The position numbers were made by a program, and so were the translations under genes. Positions 31,826 through 41,225 of a stretch of DNA of 42,237 nt are shown here, piece after piece; the stretch's first letter is position 1; each line of letters starts with the position of its first letter. The notes below the pieces were generated by a model. It worked only from the letters and a program-made list of their open reading frames with translations. It ran no database searches and was not told the DNA's origin. Origin of the DNA: JAVBOW01 sp031550615 (GTDB lineage Bacteria; Bacteroidota; Bacteroidia; Bacteroidales; Rikenellaceae); the NCBI GenBank assembly GCA_031550615.1, contig JAVBOL010000004.1, forward strand, positions 1-42,237, written 5' to 3'.

Positions 31826-32485
31826 ATGGAGATACTGCAAACCGTAATAGATTTCATCCTGCACATCGACGTGCACCTGGCCGAAATGGTGGCCGCGTAC
31901 GGGGTGTGGATCTACGCCATACTGTTCCTGATAATATTCTGCGAAACGGGATTGGTCGTAACGCCCTTCCTGCCGGGCGATTCGCTGCTTTTCGTCGCGG
32001 GGACGCTGGCCTCGATAGGCTCGAATCACATCAACGTCCACATTGCCGTGCTGGTGCTTATCGTCGCCGCCGTGCTGGGCGATGCGGTAAACTACACCAT
32101 AGGTCGCGTGGCGGGCGAGAGGCTTTTCAGCAACCCGGACTCGAAAGTCTTCAAACGGAGTTACCTCGACAAAACGCACGCCTTCTACGAAAAGTACGGC
32201 GGCAGCACGATCATAATCGCCCGTTTCGTACCCGTGGTGCGCACCTTCGCGCCCTTCGTGGCCGGCATGGGGCGGATGAGCTACCGCCGTTTCGCGAGTT
32301 TCAACGTTATCGGCGGGGTGGCCTGGGTCAGCATTTTCATGTATCTCGGGTACTTCTTCGGCGAACTGGAGTTCGTGCGCAATAACCTGAGCCTGTTGAT
32401 GTTCCTTATCATCATCGTATCGGTGATCCCGGGCGTGGTCGAGGGGCTGCGCATACACCGCGAAGAGAAACGGAAACAAAAATGA
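31826..32485 (+). CDS. DedA/SNARE-associated family membrane protein
   Basis: This 219-aa polytopic inner-membrane protein is a DedA-family member, some of which move lipid carriers (undecaprenyl phosphate or phosphatidylethanolamine) across the membrane. Signatures are IFCETGLVVTPFLPGDSLLF, the GDAVNYTIGRVAGERLF stretch, HAFYEKYGGSTIIIARFVPV with the re-entrant F-x-R-F/V-x-P motif, RTFAPFVAGMGRMSYRRFAS and the NVIGGVAWVSIFMYLGYFFG segment. It overlaps aroE by 4 bases. Confidence 0.93.
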   Translation: MEILQTVIDFILHIDVHLAEMVAAYGVWIYAILFLIIFCETGLVVTPFLPGDSLLFVAGTLASIGSNHINVHIAVLVLIVAAVLGDAVNYTIGRVAGERLFSNPDSKVFKRSYLDKTHAFYEKYGGSTIIIARFVPVVRTFAPFVAGMGRMSYRRFASFNVIGGVAWVSIFMYLGYFFGELEFVRNNLSLLMFLIIIVSVIPGVVEGLRIHREEKRKQK

Positions 32486-33216
32486 GGCGCTACGCCCTGA
32501 TAGGCTGGCCCCTGGGGCACTCTTTTTCGGCTGCATACTTCGCCGAAAAATTTGCCCGCGAGGGCATCGCGGAGTGCGACTACCGGCTGCTGCCCATCGA
32601 GCGTATCGGGATGCTGCCCGGCCTTATCGCGGCGGACCCCGACCTGAGGGGCATAAACGTAACCATACCCTACAAAGAGGCGGTGATTCCCTACCTCGAT
32701 GGCATAGACCCCGAGGCGGCGCGTGTGGGTGCGGTCAACTGCATCGACCTGCGCGACGGTATCCTGACGGGCTATAATACGGATATATACGGCTTCAGGC
32801 GTTCGCTTGAGGCGCTGCTGAACGGCGAAATCCCGGAGCGGGCCCTGGTGCTCGGCAGCGGGGGTGCGGCGAAGGCGGTAGGCTACGTGCTCGGCGGGAT
32901 GGGCATCGAGGCACACACCGTGTCGCGCACTGGCGGCGATGGTCGGCTGACATACGACGATCTCACCCCGGACGTAATGGCATCGCACCGGCTGATAGTA
33001 AACACCACTCCATTAGGCACATACCCCAACACTGACGGCTTTCCTGAAATTCCATACGGCGAACTGACCCCGGATCACTTCCTTTTCGATCTTGTCTACA
33101 ATCCGCCCGTAACGCAATTCCTCGCGCGGGGCGCAGAGCACGGCGCACGCACGATGAACGGATCGCAGATGCTCGTCGACCAGGCCGAGCGGTCGTGGGA
33201 GATCTGGAACAGGTGA
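32482..33216 (+). CDS. aroE: shikimate dehydrogenase
   Basis: AroE reduces 3-dehydroshikimate to shikimate with NADPH. The 244-aa protein has YALIGWPLGHSFSAAYFAEK, GINVTIPYKE with the catalytic Lys, GAVNCIDLRDGILTGYNTDI with the Asp, the nucleotide-binding VLGSGGAAKAVGYVL, NTTPLGTYPN and GSQMLVDQAERSWEIW. It is slightly shorter than E. coli AroE, as usual in Bacteroidales. Its ATG overlaps the DedA stop (ATGA). It is last in the operon, before a bidirectional terminator, and works in the same pathway as aroQ at 11432. Confidence 0.95.
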   Translation: MRRYALIGWPLGHSFSAAYFAEKFAREGIAECDYRLLPIERIGMLPGLIAADPDLRGINVTIPYKEAVIPYLDGIDPEAARVGAVNCIDLRDGILTGYNTDIYGFRRSLEALLNGEIPERALVLGSGGAAKAVGYVLGGMGIEAHTVSRTGGDGRLTYDDLTPDVMASHRLIVNTTPLGTYPNTDGFPEIPYGELTPDHFLFDLVYNPPVTQFLARGAEHGARTMNGSQMLVDQAERSWEIWNR

Positions 33217-33217
33217 G

Positions 33218-33248
33218 AAAAAGGGCAGCTTTTCGAGGCTGCCCTTTT
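33218..33248. terminator. bidirectional terminator between aroE and the DUF2007 gene
   Basis: AAAAGGGCAGC pairs with GCTGCCCTTTT around an 8-nt loop. A-run and T-run ends serve both strands. Confidence 0.88.
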
Positions 33249-33253
33249 AATGT

Positions 33254-33553
33254 CTACTTCTTGCGGCGGATGCAACCGCAGCTTGCCGGCTTCGGCTTTC
33301 GCGCGGTGTGCGTCTGCTCGGCAAAATCGGCGCGGTCGAAATCGGCGTCGATAATTTCGATGGCGCGCACCCGGTCGCGCTCGGCAACCATTATCCCGAT
33401 GCTCGTTTGTTCGTTGCCCAGGGGCAGCACGCTCTGGATGTCGTCGTGCACCAGCGACGAGGCGATGCCCGCCGAATCGAGCAAACCCTTAATTATCAGG
33501 GCTTCGCTTTCGGTGGGAAAAGTGCGGATAACAACAATCGTGTTCTTGTCCAT
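33254..33553 (-). CDS. DUF2007-type small protein
   Basis: This 99-aa protein matches the DUF2007 fold pattern: a first strand (TIVVIRTFPTESEALIIKGL), a helix, VHDDIQSVLPLGNEQTSIGI and a closing helix (DRVRAIEIIDADF). DUF2007 proteins resemble PII-like ferredoxin folds and are labelled as putative signal-transducing; their role is unknown. The tail holds two Cys residues in SCGCIRRKK, which could bind metal. It has no signal peptide. It stands alone, divergent from dnaE. Confidence 0.8.
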   Translation of the reverse strand: MDKNTIVVIRTFPTESEALIIKGLLDSAGIASSLVHDDIQSVLPLGNEQTSIGIMVAERDRVRAIEIIDADFDRADFAEQTHTARKPKPASCGCIRRKK

Positions 33554-33648
33554 AACCTTATGTTTTTTTAGTTTGCCCTACTCTACGAATGTAAGTATTT
33601 TCTTGATAACTTACAATATCCATACCGTCCCCGAGCGGATATTATTGT

Positions 33649-33656
33649 TATATTTG
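33649..33656 (+). promoter_or_regulatory. -7 promoter element of dnaE
   Basis: TATATTTG matches TAnnTTTG, 25 nt before the dnaE ATG at 33682. No clear -33 element is seen 20 bp upstream. Confidence 0.55.
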
Positions 33657-33681
33657 TAAACTGTAAGAAATACCCTTAAAA

Positions 33682-36600
33682 ATGTCGCAATTCGTTCACC
33701 TTCACGTACATACCCAATACTCTATCCTCGACGGCGCCTCGGCGGTGAAAACGCTGGTGAACCGCGTAAAGGAGCTGGGCATGCCCGCCATTGCCATTAC
33801 CGACCACGGCAATATGTTCGGGGTGAAGGAATTCCACGACGCCGCGACCAAGGCCGGGGTAAAGCCGATCCTGGGTTGCGAGGTCTACGTGGTGCGCAAC
33901 CGCTTCGAGAAAGACAAGGACGAAAAAGCGGGCGACCACCTGGTGCTACTGGCCAAAAACCTCGAAGGCTACCACAACCTCGTAAAGATCGTTTCGTACT
34001 CATGGATGGAGGGATTTTACTATAAGCCGCGTATAGACAAGGAGTTGCTGCGCAAATATTCCAAAGGCCTGATCTGCTCGTCGGCATGTCTGGGCGGGGA
34101 GGTGCCACAGGCGATAATGAACCGCGACCTGGAGGCTGCGGGGCGCGTGATCGAGGAGTTCAAGGATATATTCGGTGAGGATTACTACCTCGAAATGCAG
34201 CTTCACCGCTCGGGCATCCCACGTCAGGACAACGAGGTGTACGAAAACCAGAAAAAGGTCAACGCCGCGATCATCGAGCTTGCCGCACGCCACGGTGTCA
34301 AATACATAGCGTCGAACGACGTACACTTCGTACTTGCCGAGGACGCCCCGGCGCACGACCACCTGATATGCCTCAATACGGGGCGCGACCTGGACGATCC
34401 GGACCGCATGCGCTACACCACCCAGGAGTACCTGAAGAGCCCCGTGGAGATGGCCTCGCTCTTCCCCGACAACCCGGAAGCGCTGGCCACCACGCTTGAG
34501 ATCGCCGACAAGGTCGAGGAGTACAACCTGAAGAGCAAGCCACTGATGCCCAACTTCCCGCTGCCGGACGATTTCGTCATAGACCGACAGAGGTTAGAGG
34601 AGTCTTTCATCAAAAAGATAAAAAGCGAACCGCTCAAGGCTGAGATCGCAGCGGCGGACGACCTCGACGCTTTCGTGGCCGACAGACCCGAGCTGGCCGA
34701 GCAGTTGACCGTCGCCAAGCAGTTCCTGTACCTATCGTACCTCGCCTATAAGGGCGCCGAGGCGCGCTACGATTCGCCGCTGCCGGAGAATGTCCGCGAA
34801 AGGATGGACTACGAACTGAAGACCATCGAATGGATGGGCTTTCCGGGCTACTTCCTGATCGTGTGGGACTTTATCCGCGCCGCACGCGAGATGGGCGTGT
34901 CGGTGGGCCCGGGGCGCGGTTCGGCGGCAGGGTCGGTGGTGGCATACGCGCTGAAGATCACCAATATCGACCCGATCAAATACGACCTGCTGTTCGAGCG
35001 TTTCCTCAACCCCGACCGTATTTCGCTGCCTGACGTTGACATCGACTTCGACGAGGACGGGCGCGATCTGGTGCTCAAATACGTGACCGAGAAATACGGG
35101 CGTAAGCGCGTGGCACAGATCATCACCTTCGGTTCGATGGCCCCGAAAATGGCCATCCGCGACGTGGCGCGCATCCAGAAGCTATCCCTGCAGGAGAGCG
35201 ACCGGCTGGCGAAACTCGTCCCCGAGCGTCCAGGCGTATCGTTTTCGAAAGCATATAAAGAGGTGCCCGAGTTGGCCAAAGAGCGCGAATCGTCCAACCC
35301 GCTGATCCGCGACACGCTAAAATACGCCGAGAAGTTGGAAGGTTCCATCCGCCAGACCGGCGTGCACGCATGCGGCGTGATAATCGGCCAGGACGACCTC
35401 GAGATGTTCGCCCCCATCGCCGTGGCCAAGGATAAGAACGCCGAGCAGCCCAAAGACAAAAAGTCGAAAGAGGACCAGTACGTGAACGTCGTGCAGTTCG
35501 AGGGCAAGCTGGTCGAGGACGTGGGGCTTATCAAGATGGACTTCCTGGGGCTTAAAAACCTCTCGATCATCAAGGACGCCGTAGAAAATATACGCATCAC
35601 GCGCGGCGAGGATATCGACATAGAGAGGATACCGCTCGACGACAAGCTGACATACGAGCTTTACAGCCGCGGCGACACCACCGGGCTGTTCCAGTTCGAG
35701 TCGCCGGGCATGAAAAAGCACCTGCGCAACCTAAAGCCCGACCGTTTCGAGGACCTGATCGCCATGAACGCCCTCTACCGCCCAGGGCCGATGGAGTACA
35801 TCCCCTCGTTCGTCGAACGTAAGCACGGTCGCGAGGCGGTGACCTACGACCTGCCTGATATGGAGGAGTACCTCTCCGACACCTACGGCATCACCGTCTA
35901 CCAGGAGCAGGTCATGCTTCTGTCGCAGAAGTTGGGCGGCTTCACCGGAGGCCAGGCCGACACGCTGCGCAAGGCGATGGGTAAGAAGATCCGCGCCACG
36001 CTGGACGCCCTCAAACCCCAGTTCATCGAGGGGGCGACCTCACGCGGCCACGACGCAAAGATCTGCGAAAAAGTGTGGGGCGACTGGGAGAAGTTCGCCG
36101 AGTACGCATTCAACAAGTCGCACTCGACCTGCTACGCCTACGTATCGTACCAGACCGCATACCTCAAGGCGCACTACCCGTCGGAATACATGGCTGCCCT
36201 GCTGAGCCGTAACCTTTCTGATATCAAGAAGATAAGCTTCTTCATGGACGAGAGCAAGCGCATGGGCATCCCGGTGCTGGGGCCCGACGTGAATGAGAGT
36301 TTCCTGCGTTTCTCAGCCGATAAAAAAGGCGATATCCGTTTCGGGCTGGCCGCCGTCAAGGGGGTCGGCGAAGCGGCCGTAGAAAGCATCATCGAGGAGC
36401 GCACCTCGGGCGGGCGCTTCAGCGACATTTATGATTTCGTGGAGAGGATCAACCTCCAGGCGGTCAATAAGAAAACGATGGAAAACCTCGTGCTGTCCGG
36501 TGCGCTGGACTCCCTCGCCGGATTCCACCGCAGCCGCTTCTTTATCGCCGATCTGAGTTCGCGCGAGGGCGACGTGAATTTCCTCGAACAGCTCATCCGT

Positions 36601-37359
36601 TACGGCAGCCGCGTGCAGAGTGAGCGCAACAACACCCAGCAGAGCCTCTTCGGCGGCGCGGGCGGCGGCGCGGACATACAAAAGCCCACCCCACCCCAGG
36701 GCAACGAGTGGACGCAACTCGAAATGCTCAACAAAGAGCGCGAGGTGATCGGCATCTACCTCTCGTCGCACCCGCTGGACGACCACTCGCTGGTGATAAA
36801 TAATTTTACAAACCTGCAACTCAGCGAACTCGAGCAATTAGACGCTTTACAGGGGCGCGATTTCTCGGTGGCCGGCATGGTGACCTCGGTGCAAAACCTG
36901 ATGACCAAATCCGGAAAGCCCTTCGGGCGCTTCACCATCGAGGATTACAGCGGGTCGTACACATTCGCGCTTTTCGACAAGGATTACGAGAAATTCCGAC
37001 CGTACCTCTATAACGAGTATTTCCTTCTGATACGCGGCAAGGTGCAACTCAAACCCTACCGCGAGAGCAAGGAGCTCGAAGCGAAGTTGACGCAGATGAT
37101 GCAGCTCTCCGAGGCGCGCGAAACGCTTATCAAAGAGATGAGCCTCACGCTCCGCCTGGACGCGCTGACCGAAGAGCTGATCGACGACCTGGTGGCTGTG
37201 GTGGGTGAATCGAAGGGCAACATACTGCTGCGCGCGAGGGTCGTCGACCCTGAATCCGACGTTTCGGTGGGTCTTTTCTCGCGCGGCCACCGCGTGTCGA
37301 TGACCAAAGAGCTGATCGAATTCTGCGAAAACAACGAAGTCAGATATACGTTAATGTAA
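33682..37359 (+). CDS. dnaE: DNA polymerase III alpha subunit
   Basis: DnaE is the replicative polymerase subunit. The 1225-aa protein has an N-terminal PHP domain with metal-ligand His residues (FVHLHVHTQYSILDGA, His8 and His10), the polymerase palm with VGPGRGSAAGSVVAYAL and the catalytic Asp residues in PDVDIDFDEDGRD (about 450-460), the fingers (RQTGVHACGVIIG, FQFESPGMKKHLRNLKPDRF), a helix-hairpin-helix region (about 900-960) and an OB domain (about 1040-1130: FSVAGMVTSVQNLMTKSGKP). A disordered linker (about 985-1015) contains QQSLFGGAGG, a clamp-binding-like QxxLF motif (QQSLF). trxA follows 21 bp later. Confidence 0.96.
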   Translation: MSQFVHLHVHTQYSILDGASAVKTLVNRVKELGMPAIAITDHGNMFGVKEFHDAATKAGVKPILGCEVYVVRNRFEKDKDEKAGDHLVLLAKNLEGYHNLVKIVSYSWMEGFYYKPRIDKELLRKYSKGLICSSACLGGEVPQAIMNRDLEAAGRVIEEFKDIFGEDYYLEMQLHRSGIPRQDNEVYENQKKVNAAIIELAARHGVKYIASNDVHFVLAEDAPAHDHLICLNTGRDLDDPDRMRYTTQEYLKSPVEMASLFPDNPEALATTLEIADKVEEYNLKSKPLMPNFPLPDDFVIDRQRLEESFIKKIKSEPLKAEIAAADDLDAFVADRPELAEQLTVAKQFLYLSYLAYKGAEARYDSPLPENVRERMDYELKTIEWMGFPGYFLIVWDFIRAAREMGVSVGPGRGSAAGSVVAYALKITNIDPIKYDLLFERFLNPDRISLPDVDIDFDEDGRDLVLKYVTEKYGRKRVAQIITFGSMAPKMAIRDVARIQKLSLQESDRLAKLVPERPGVSFSKAYKEVPELAKERESSNPLIRDTLKYAEKLEGSIRQTGVHACGVIIGQDDLEMFAPIAVAKDKNAEQPKDKKSKEDQYVNVVQFEGKLVEDVGLIKMDFLGLKNLSIIKDAVENIRITRGEDIDIERIPLDDKLTYELYSRGDTTGLFQFESPGMKKHLRNLKPDRFEDLIAMNALYRPGPMEYIPSFVERKHGREAVTYDLPDMEEYLSDTYGITVYQEQVMLLSQKLGGFTGGQADTLRKAMGKKIRATLDALKPQFIEGATSRGHDAKICEKVWGDWEKFAEYAFNKSHSTCYAYVSYQTAYLKAHYPSEYMAALLSRNLSDIKKISFFMDESKRMGIPVLGPDVNESFLRFSADKKGDIRFGLAAVKGVGEAAVESIIEERTSGGRFSDIYDFVERINLQAVNKKTMENLVLSGALDSLAGFHRSRFFIADLSSREGDVNFLEQLIRYGSRVQSERNNTQQSLFGGAGGGADIQKPTPPQGNEWTQLEMLNKEREVIGIYLSSHPLDDHSLVINNFTNLQLSELEQLDALQGRDFSVAGMVTSVQNLMTKSGKPFGRFTIEDYSGSYTFALFDKDYEKFRPYLYNEYFLLIRGKVQLKPYRESKELEAKLTQMMQLSEARETLIKEMSLTLRLDALTEELIDDLVAVVGESKGNILLRARVVDPESDVSVGLFSRGHRVSMTKELIEFCENNEVRYTLM

Positions 37360-37380
37360 ACCAAATAAAAACCTACGACA

Positions 37381-37695
37381 ATGGCAATTGCAATCACTAA
37401 AGACAACCTTGCCGGGCTGATCGCCTCGGGCAAACCCGTAGTAATAGACTTCTGGGCCGAATGGTGCGGCCCCTGCCGCATGATCACCCCGATCATCGAA
37501 GAGCTCGCCGCAGAGTACGAAGGCCGCGTAATCATCGGCAAATGCGATGTGGACGAAAACGACACCGTCGCCACGCAATTTTCGGTACGCAACATCCCCA
37601 CGCTGGTTTTCCTAAAGGACGGACAGGCCGTAGAGCGCTCGGTGGGCGCATGCACCAAGGCCGCCATCGAAGAGAAGATCGCCAAACTGCTCTAA
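37381..37695 (+). CDS. trxA: thioredoxin
   Basis: This 104-aa thioredoxin reduces disulphides in the cytoplasm, reduced by thioredoxin reductase. The active site WCGPC is at Cys29 and Cys32 in DFWAEWCGPCRMITPIIEEL; the cis-Pro lies in RNIPTLVFLKDGQ. There is no signal peptide. It lies 21 bp after dnaE without a visible promoter, so it may be read through from dnaE. Confidence 0.97.
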   Translation: MAIAITKDNLAGLIASGKPVVIDFWAEWCGPCRMITPIIEELAAEYEGRVIIGKCDVDENDTVATQFSVRNIPTLVFLKDGQAVERSVGACTKAAIEEKIAKLL

Positions 37696-37699
37696 GGAA

Positions 37700-38695
37700 G
37701 TGGTCAATACCATAATATTCAACGGCATGGCGGCGATATGCTTCGCCGCCGGCGGTTACGAGGCCGTGCTGGTCCCCTCGCAGGGAGCCAACCTGATAAG
37801 GCTTTACCACACGGCCAGCGGCACAGACATACTGCGCACCCCCAAGGCCGACGAAATGGAGATCTTCAGGGAGCGCCCGCAGATCTTCGGTCTGCCGCTG
37901 CTGTTTCCCCCCAACCGCATCGGGGATGGACGCTACACCTACGGCGGTCGCACCTACCAATACCCGATCACGCTGCCAGCGCAGAACAACTACCACCACG
38001 GGATCATCAAGACCGAGCCCTTCACCGTGGCGCTGTGCCGCGACAACGGATCGAGCGTGGAGATCGAGGCGGTATATGTTTCCAACGCCGAAAACGACGC
38101 TATCTTCCGCGATTTCCCGCACCCTTTCGAGTGCCGCATGCGCTTCGTGCTCTCGGCAGACGGGCTTGAGCACACGGTATCGTTCCACAACCTGGGCACC
38201 GACGAGATGCCCCTGGGCGTGGGCTACCACACCCCGCTCAACCTGCCGTTCACGGCGGACAGCGAGAGCGGCAACTACCGTCTGCGCCTGTCCGCGGGCA
38301 AGCGCTGGGAACTTTCAGAGCGGCTGCTGCCGACCGGCAAGCTGCTCGACCTGACCCCCGAGGAGGCGCTGCTGCGCACCGAGGGCATTCTGCCTGTGGG
38401 CTATGCGATCGAGGCAGCATACCTCGCCGAGCCTATCGAAGTCGACGGCAAGCCCTATAACGGAGCGGTGCTTACCGACACCAAGACGGGACGCAGCGTA
38501 TATTACCAGGCCGACGCGCAGATGCGCCATTGGACGCTCTGGAATAACGGCGGAGGCGTGCCCTGGGTGTGCCCCGAGCCGCAAACGTGGGCTATCAACG
38601 CTCCTAACCTTGATATGCCCGCTTCGGTGACCGGCTTCCAGACCGTCAAGCCCGGCACGACGTGGAGCAGCACGAGCAAGCTGTATGTAAAATAA
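37700..38695 (+). CDS. aldose 1-epimerase family protein
   Basis: This 331-aa protein has the galactose-mutarotase-like beta-sandwich fold and probably interconverts alpha and beta anomers of a sugar or sugar phosphate. Family features are YEAVLVPSQGANLIRLYH, GLPLLFPPNRIGDGRYTYGG, NNYHHGIIKTEPF with the substrate His, SFHNLGTDEMPLGVGYHTPL with the catalytic His, and YYQADAQMRHWTLWNNGGGV at the end. The start is taken as GTG 37700, because the first beta-strand (TIIFNGMAAICF) is then complete; an ATG at 37727 is possible. It begins 4 bp after trxA. The sugar specificity cannot be told. Confidence 0.88.
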   Translation: MVNTIIFNGMAAICFAAGGYEAVLVPSQGANLIRLYHTASGTDILRTPKADEMEIFRERPQIFGLPLLFPPNRIGDGRYTYGGRTYQYPITLPAQNNYHHGIIKTEPFTVALCRDNGSSVEIEAVYVSNAENDAIFRDFPHPFECRMRFVLSADGLEHTVSFHNLGTDEMPLGVGYHTPLNLPFTADSESGNYRLRLSAGKRWELSERLLPTGKLLDLTPEEALLRTEGILPVGYAIEAAYLAEPIEVDGKPYNGAVLTDTKTGRSVYYQADAQMRHWTLWNNGGGVPWVCPEPQTWAINAPNLDMPASVTGFQTVKPGTTWSSTSKLYVK

Positions 38696-38706
38696 GGTTT
38701 CTCGGG

Positions 38707-38753
38707 AAACAAAAGGTGGTGGACATCATTGCGATGTCCACCACCTTTTGTTT
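38707..38753. terminator. bidirectional terminator after the aldose epimerase gene
   Basis: A 21-bp perfect stem (38707-38727 with 38733-38753), containing AAAGGTGGTGGACATC and its complement around a 5-nt loop, has A- and T-rich ends. It lies between the convergent epimerase and htpG genes. Confidence 0.9.
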
Positions 38754-38770
38754 GATCCGCCAAAGCCGCT

Positions 38771-38894
38771 GTGCATAGTGTGCGTCAGATTTCCCTTATC
38801 GTCCGAGCATCAAACCGGAGCATCCTTAGCGGCTGTGAGGATTTGAGCGCAGGAGGAAAAGGGAAATATGGCGTGCAATATGCGCAGCCGCCCC
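38771..38894. repeat. dispersed intergenic repeat, long copy
   Basis: The 5' part (38771-38828) resembles 9217-9276 and the 3' part (TGGCGTGCAATATGCGCA at 38869 and following) matches 11390-11414. It fills the space between the terminator and the htpG stop. The two other copies look like fragments of this 125-bp unit. Confidence 0.55.
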
Positions 38895-38899
38895 AAGCG

Positions 38900-40957
38900 C
38901 TACTTCCCAATAAGTTCGACGCTGCGGCGAATGAAATTGGTCAGGTTCTCGCCCTTGAGCATGCCGTTGCTCAGCAGCGCCAGATCGACCAATTGCTTTA
39001 CAAGGGCGTTGCCCGAGCCGATCTCCCTAAGGCGTGCGGTGCGCTCGGCGCGCAGGTCGGCGACCTTTTTCGAGAGTGTTTCGCGTTCTGATTTCTGCTC
39101 GTCGGTCAGTTCGTCCTCTTTCTTGCCTTTCAACTCGTCGGCAAGGGTGGCTTCGGCCTTTTGGGCGGATTCGATCTTGCCCGATATGCTGCCCAGGCGG
39201 TCGCCGTACTCCTTTTCGACCTGGCCGAGGATGTCGACAACCAGCGGGTGGTTGCCATTCACGGCAATGGTGAAACTGTCGGGCATCTGGCCGTAGAACT
39301 GCCCCATGCCGCCGCCCATCGAGGCCATCTCCTTCATGCGACGCATATATTCGTTGCGGGTAATAACCACAGGGGCGCCGGTGGCGTCCATGGCCTCGAA
39401 TTCAATGTTATAGTGCACTTTATCATCTGCGGGCAGCTGCGATTCGAACACCGGGCGCATCAAATCCTGCTGCGCGGTGGAGAGCGACATGGTCTGCGGC
39501 ACGTCTTTCTGGATCAGCTTGTCCACCACGTCCGAGTCGACGCGCACAAAACGCGTGCCCTGGTTCTTGCTCTCGAACCAGCCGATAAAGTGGTTGTCCA
39601 GTTGGCCGCCCATGTCGAGCACGTCGTAGCCCTTGTTTTTCGCCGCCTCGACGAAGCTGTGCATGCCTGTGGGGTCATTGGTGTAGAGGTAGACCAGCGA
39701 TCCGTTCTTGTCGGTCTGGGCATCTTTGACCAGCTCGACGTATTCGGCGGGGGTGAAGTAACGTCCGTCGGTGTTCTTCAAAAGGGTGAAATCGACGGCC
39801 TTTTCGGCGAATTTCTCCTCCGTGACGATGCCGTACTGGATAAAGATCTTCAGATCGTCCCACTTGGCCTCGTACCCCGCGCGGTCGGCGGTGAAAAGCT
39901 CGGCCAGGCGGTCGGACACCTTGCGGGTTATGTAACCCGAGATCTTGCGTACGTTGGCGTCGCCCTGCAGGTAACTGCGCGACACGTTGAGCGGAATATC
40001 CGGCGAGTCGATCACCCCGTGCAGCAGCGTCAGGAATTCGGGCACGATTCCCTCGACCGAGTCGGTCACGAAAACCTGAGAAGAATAGAGTTGTATTTTA
40101 TTTTTTTGGATCTCGAAGTTGTTGTGTATGCGCGGGAAATAGAGTATCCCGGTCAGGTTGAACGGGTAGTCGATATTCAGGTGGATGTTGAACAGCGGCT
40201 CGTCGGCGGACGGGTAGAGCGTCTTGTAGAACGAGTCGTATTCCTCGGCGGAGATGTCGCCCGGCTTGCGCGTCCACAGCGGGGCGACGTCGTTGATGAT
40301 GTCGTCCTGCTGCGTTTCGACCCACTTGCCATCTTTCCACTCCTTCTTCTTGCCGAATGCGATAGGTACGGGCAAAAAGCGGCAATATTTGGTCAGCATC
40401 TGGCGGATGCGCTCACCGTCGGCGAATTCGGCGGAGTCCTCGCTCAGGTAGAGCACCACGTCGGTGCCGCGACGGCGTTGCTCCGCAGCCTTTTCGAGGG
40501 TGTACTCGGGCGAACCTTCGCACGACCAGAGCATCGTCTCCGACCCTTCGCGGAATGAACTTGTGAGCAGCTCGACCTTGTCCGACACCATGAAAGACGA
40601 ATAGAACCCGAGGCCGAAATGCCCTATTATCGCCTGGTTCTTATACTTTTCCATGAATTCCTCGGCGCCCGAGAAAGCGATCTGGTTGATATATTTCTCG
40701 ACCTCATCGGCACTCATGCCGACCCCGGCGTCCGATATGGTCAGTTTGCGCGCCTTCTCATCGAGGGTTATACGGATCGTAAGGTCGCCCATCTCGCCCT
40801 TGAACTCGCCGATCGAGGCGAGGGTTTTGAGCTTCTGTGTGGCGTCGACAGCGTTGGACACCAACTCGCGCAGGAAGATCTCGTGGTCTGAGTAGAGGAA
40901 TTTTTTGATAATGGGGAAGATGTTCTCGGTCGTCACCCCGATTTTTCCGTTCTGCAT
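38900..40957 (-). CDS. htpG: molecular chaperone HtpG (Hsp90)
   Basis: HtpG is the bacterial Hsp90, an ATP-dependent dimeric chaperone of the cytosol. The 685-aa protein has the GHKL ATPase domain: FLRELVSNAVDATQKL with the catalytic Glu and Asn, TISDAGVGMSADEVEKYINQ, and HFGLGFYSSFMVSDKVE; the middle domain with IPLNVSRSYLQGDANVRKIS; and a C-terminal dimerisation domain. The middle domain contains a long K/E/A-rich helical insert (about 590-640: KIESAQKAEATLADELKGKK) relative to short family members. No CIRCE-type operator and no confident promoter is seen upstream. Confidence 0.95.
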   Translation of the reverse strand: MQNGKIGVTTENIFPIIKKFLYSDHEIFLRELVSNAVDATQKLKTLASIGEFKGEMGDLTIRITLDEKARKLTISDAGVGMSADEVEKYINQIAFSGAEEFMEKYKNQAIIGHFGLGFYSSFMVSDKVELLTSSFREGSETMLWSCEGSPEYTLEKAAEQRRRGTDVVLYLSEDSAEFADGERIRQMLTKYCRFLPVPIAFGKKKEWKDGKWVETQQDDIINDVAPLWTRKPGDISAEEYDSFYKTLYPSADEPLFNIHLNIDYPFNLTGILYFPRIHNNFEIQKNKIQLYSSQVFVTDSVEGIVPEFLTLLHGVIDSPDIPLNVSRSYLQGDANVRKISGYITRKVSDRLAELFTADRAGYEAKWDDLKIFIQYGIVTEEKFAEKAVDFTLLKNTDGRYFTPAEYVELVKDAQTDKNGSLVYLYTNDPTGMHSFVEAAKNKGYDVLDMGGQLDNHFIGWFESKNQGTRFVRVDSDVVDKLIQKDVPQTMSLSTAQQDLMRPVFESQLPADDKVHYNIEFEAMDATGAPVVITRNEYMRRMKEMASMGGGMGQFYGQMPDSFTIAVNGNHPLVVDILGQVEKEYGDRLGSISGKIESAQKAEATLADELKGKKEDELTDEQKSERETLSKKVADLRAERTARLREIGSGNALVKQLVDLALLSNGMLKGENLTNFIRRSVELIGK

Positions 40958-41189
40958 GATATAATGTTTTTGAGTTTTTTTCGTTTACATATATTTTATC
41001 AATTTATGTGCCATCGGAAAACCACTGACATATTGACAGCAAACGCTGACAACGGGGCAAAACAAAGTGGGCTTTCTTGACGAAAGCCATACGACGCGCG
41101 GCATTTACCGCCAAGGTGATTCTTCTCAACGGCCTGGATAACGCGGCCTTTGTAGTCCTAATAGTGCGTCTTTATATCTAATACATCGC
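40958..41189. other. intergenic region upstream of htpG
   Basis: About 230 bp hold no gene I can support. There is a perfect 7-bp hairpin GGCTTTC TTGAC GAAAGCC at 41070-41088, and a stop-free plus-strand stretch 41050-41181 without an ATG. The htpG promoter must lie here, but no TAnnTTTG in the right place was found. Confidence 0.5.
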
Positions 41190-41217
41190 AAAAAAAGGCG
41201 AGGCATATGCCTCGCCC
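41190..41217 (-). terminator. terminator of the Rhs-immunity pair
   Basis: GGCGAGGCAT and ATGCCTCGCC (41197-41216) form a perfect 20-bp palindrome, followed on the minus strand by a run of seven T residues. It lies 9 bp after the stop of the small gene. Confidence 0.88.
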
Positions 41218-41225
41218 AATGGCAT

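Noticed and set aside
39161..40558. 465-codon plus-strand open frame inside htpG
   Set aside because: It is antisense to HtpG, with a His/Val/Gly/Arg-rich product and no family signature.
41050..41181. Stop-free plus-strand stretch upstream of htpG with a hydrophobic end
   Set aside because: No ATG, no promoter and only about 43 codons; it could be a relic but cannot be supported as a gene.
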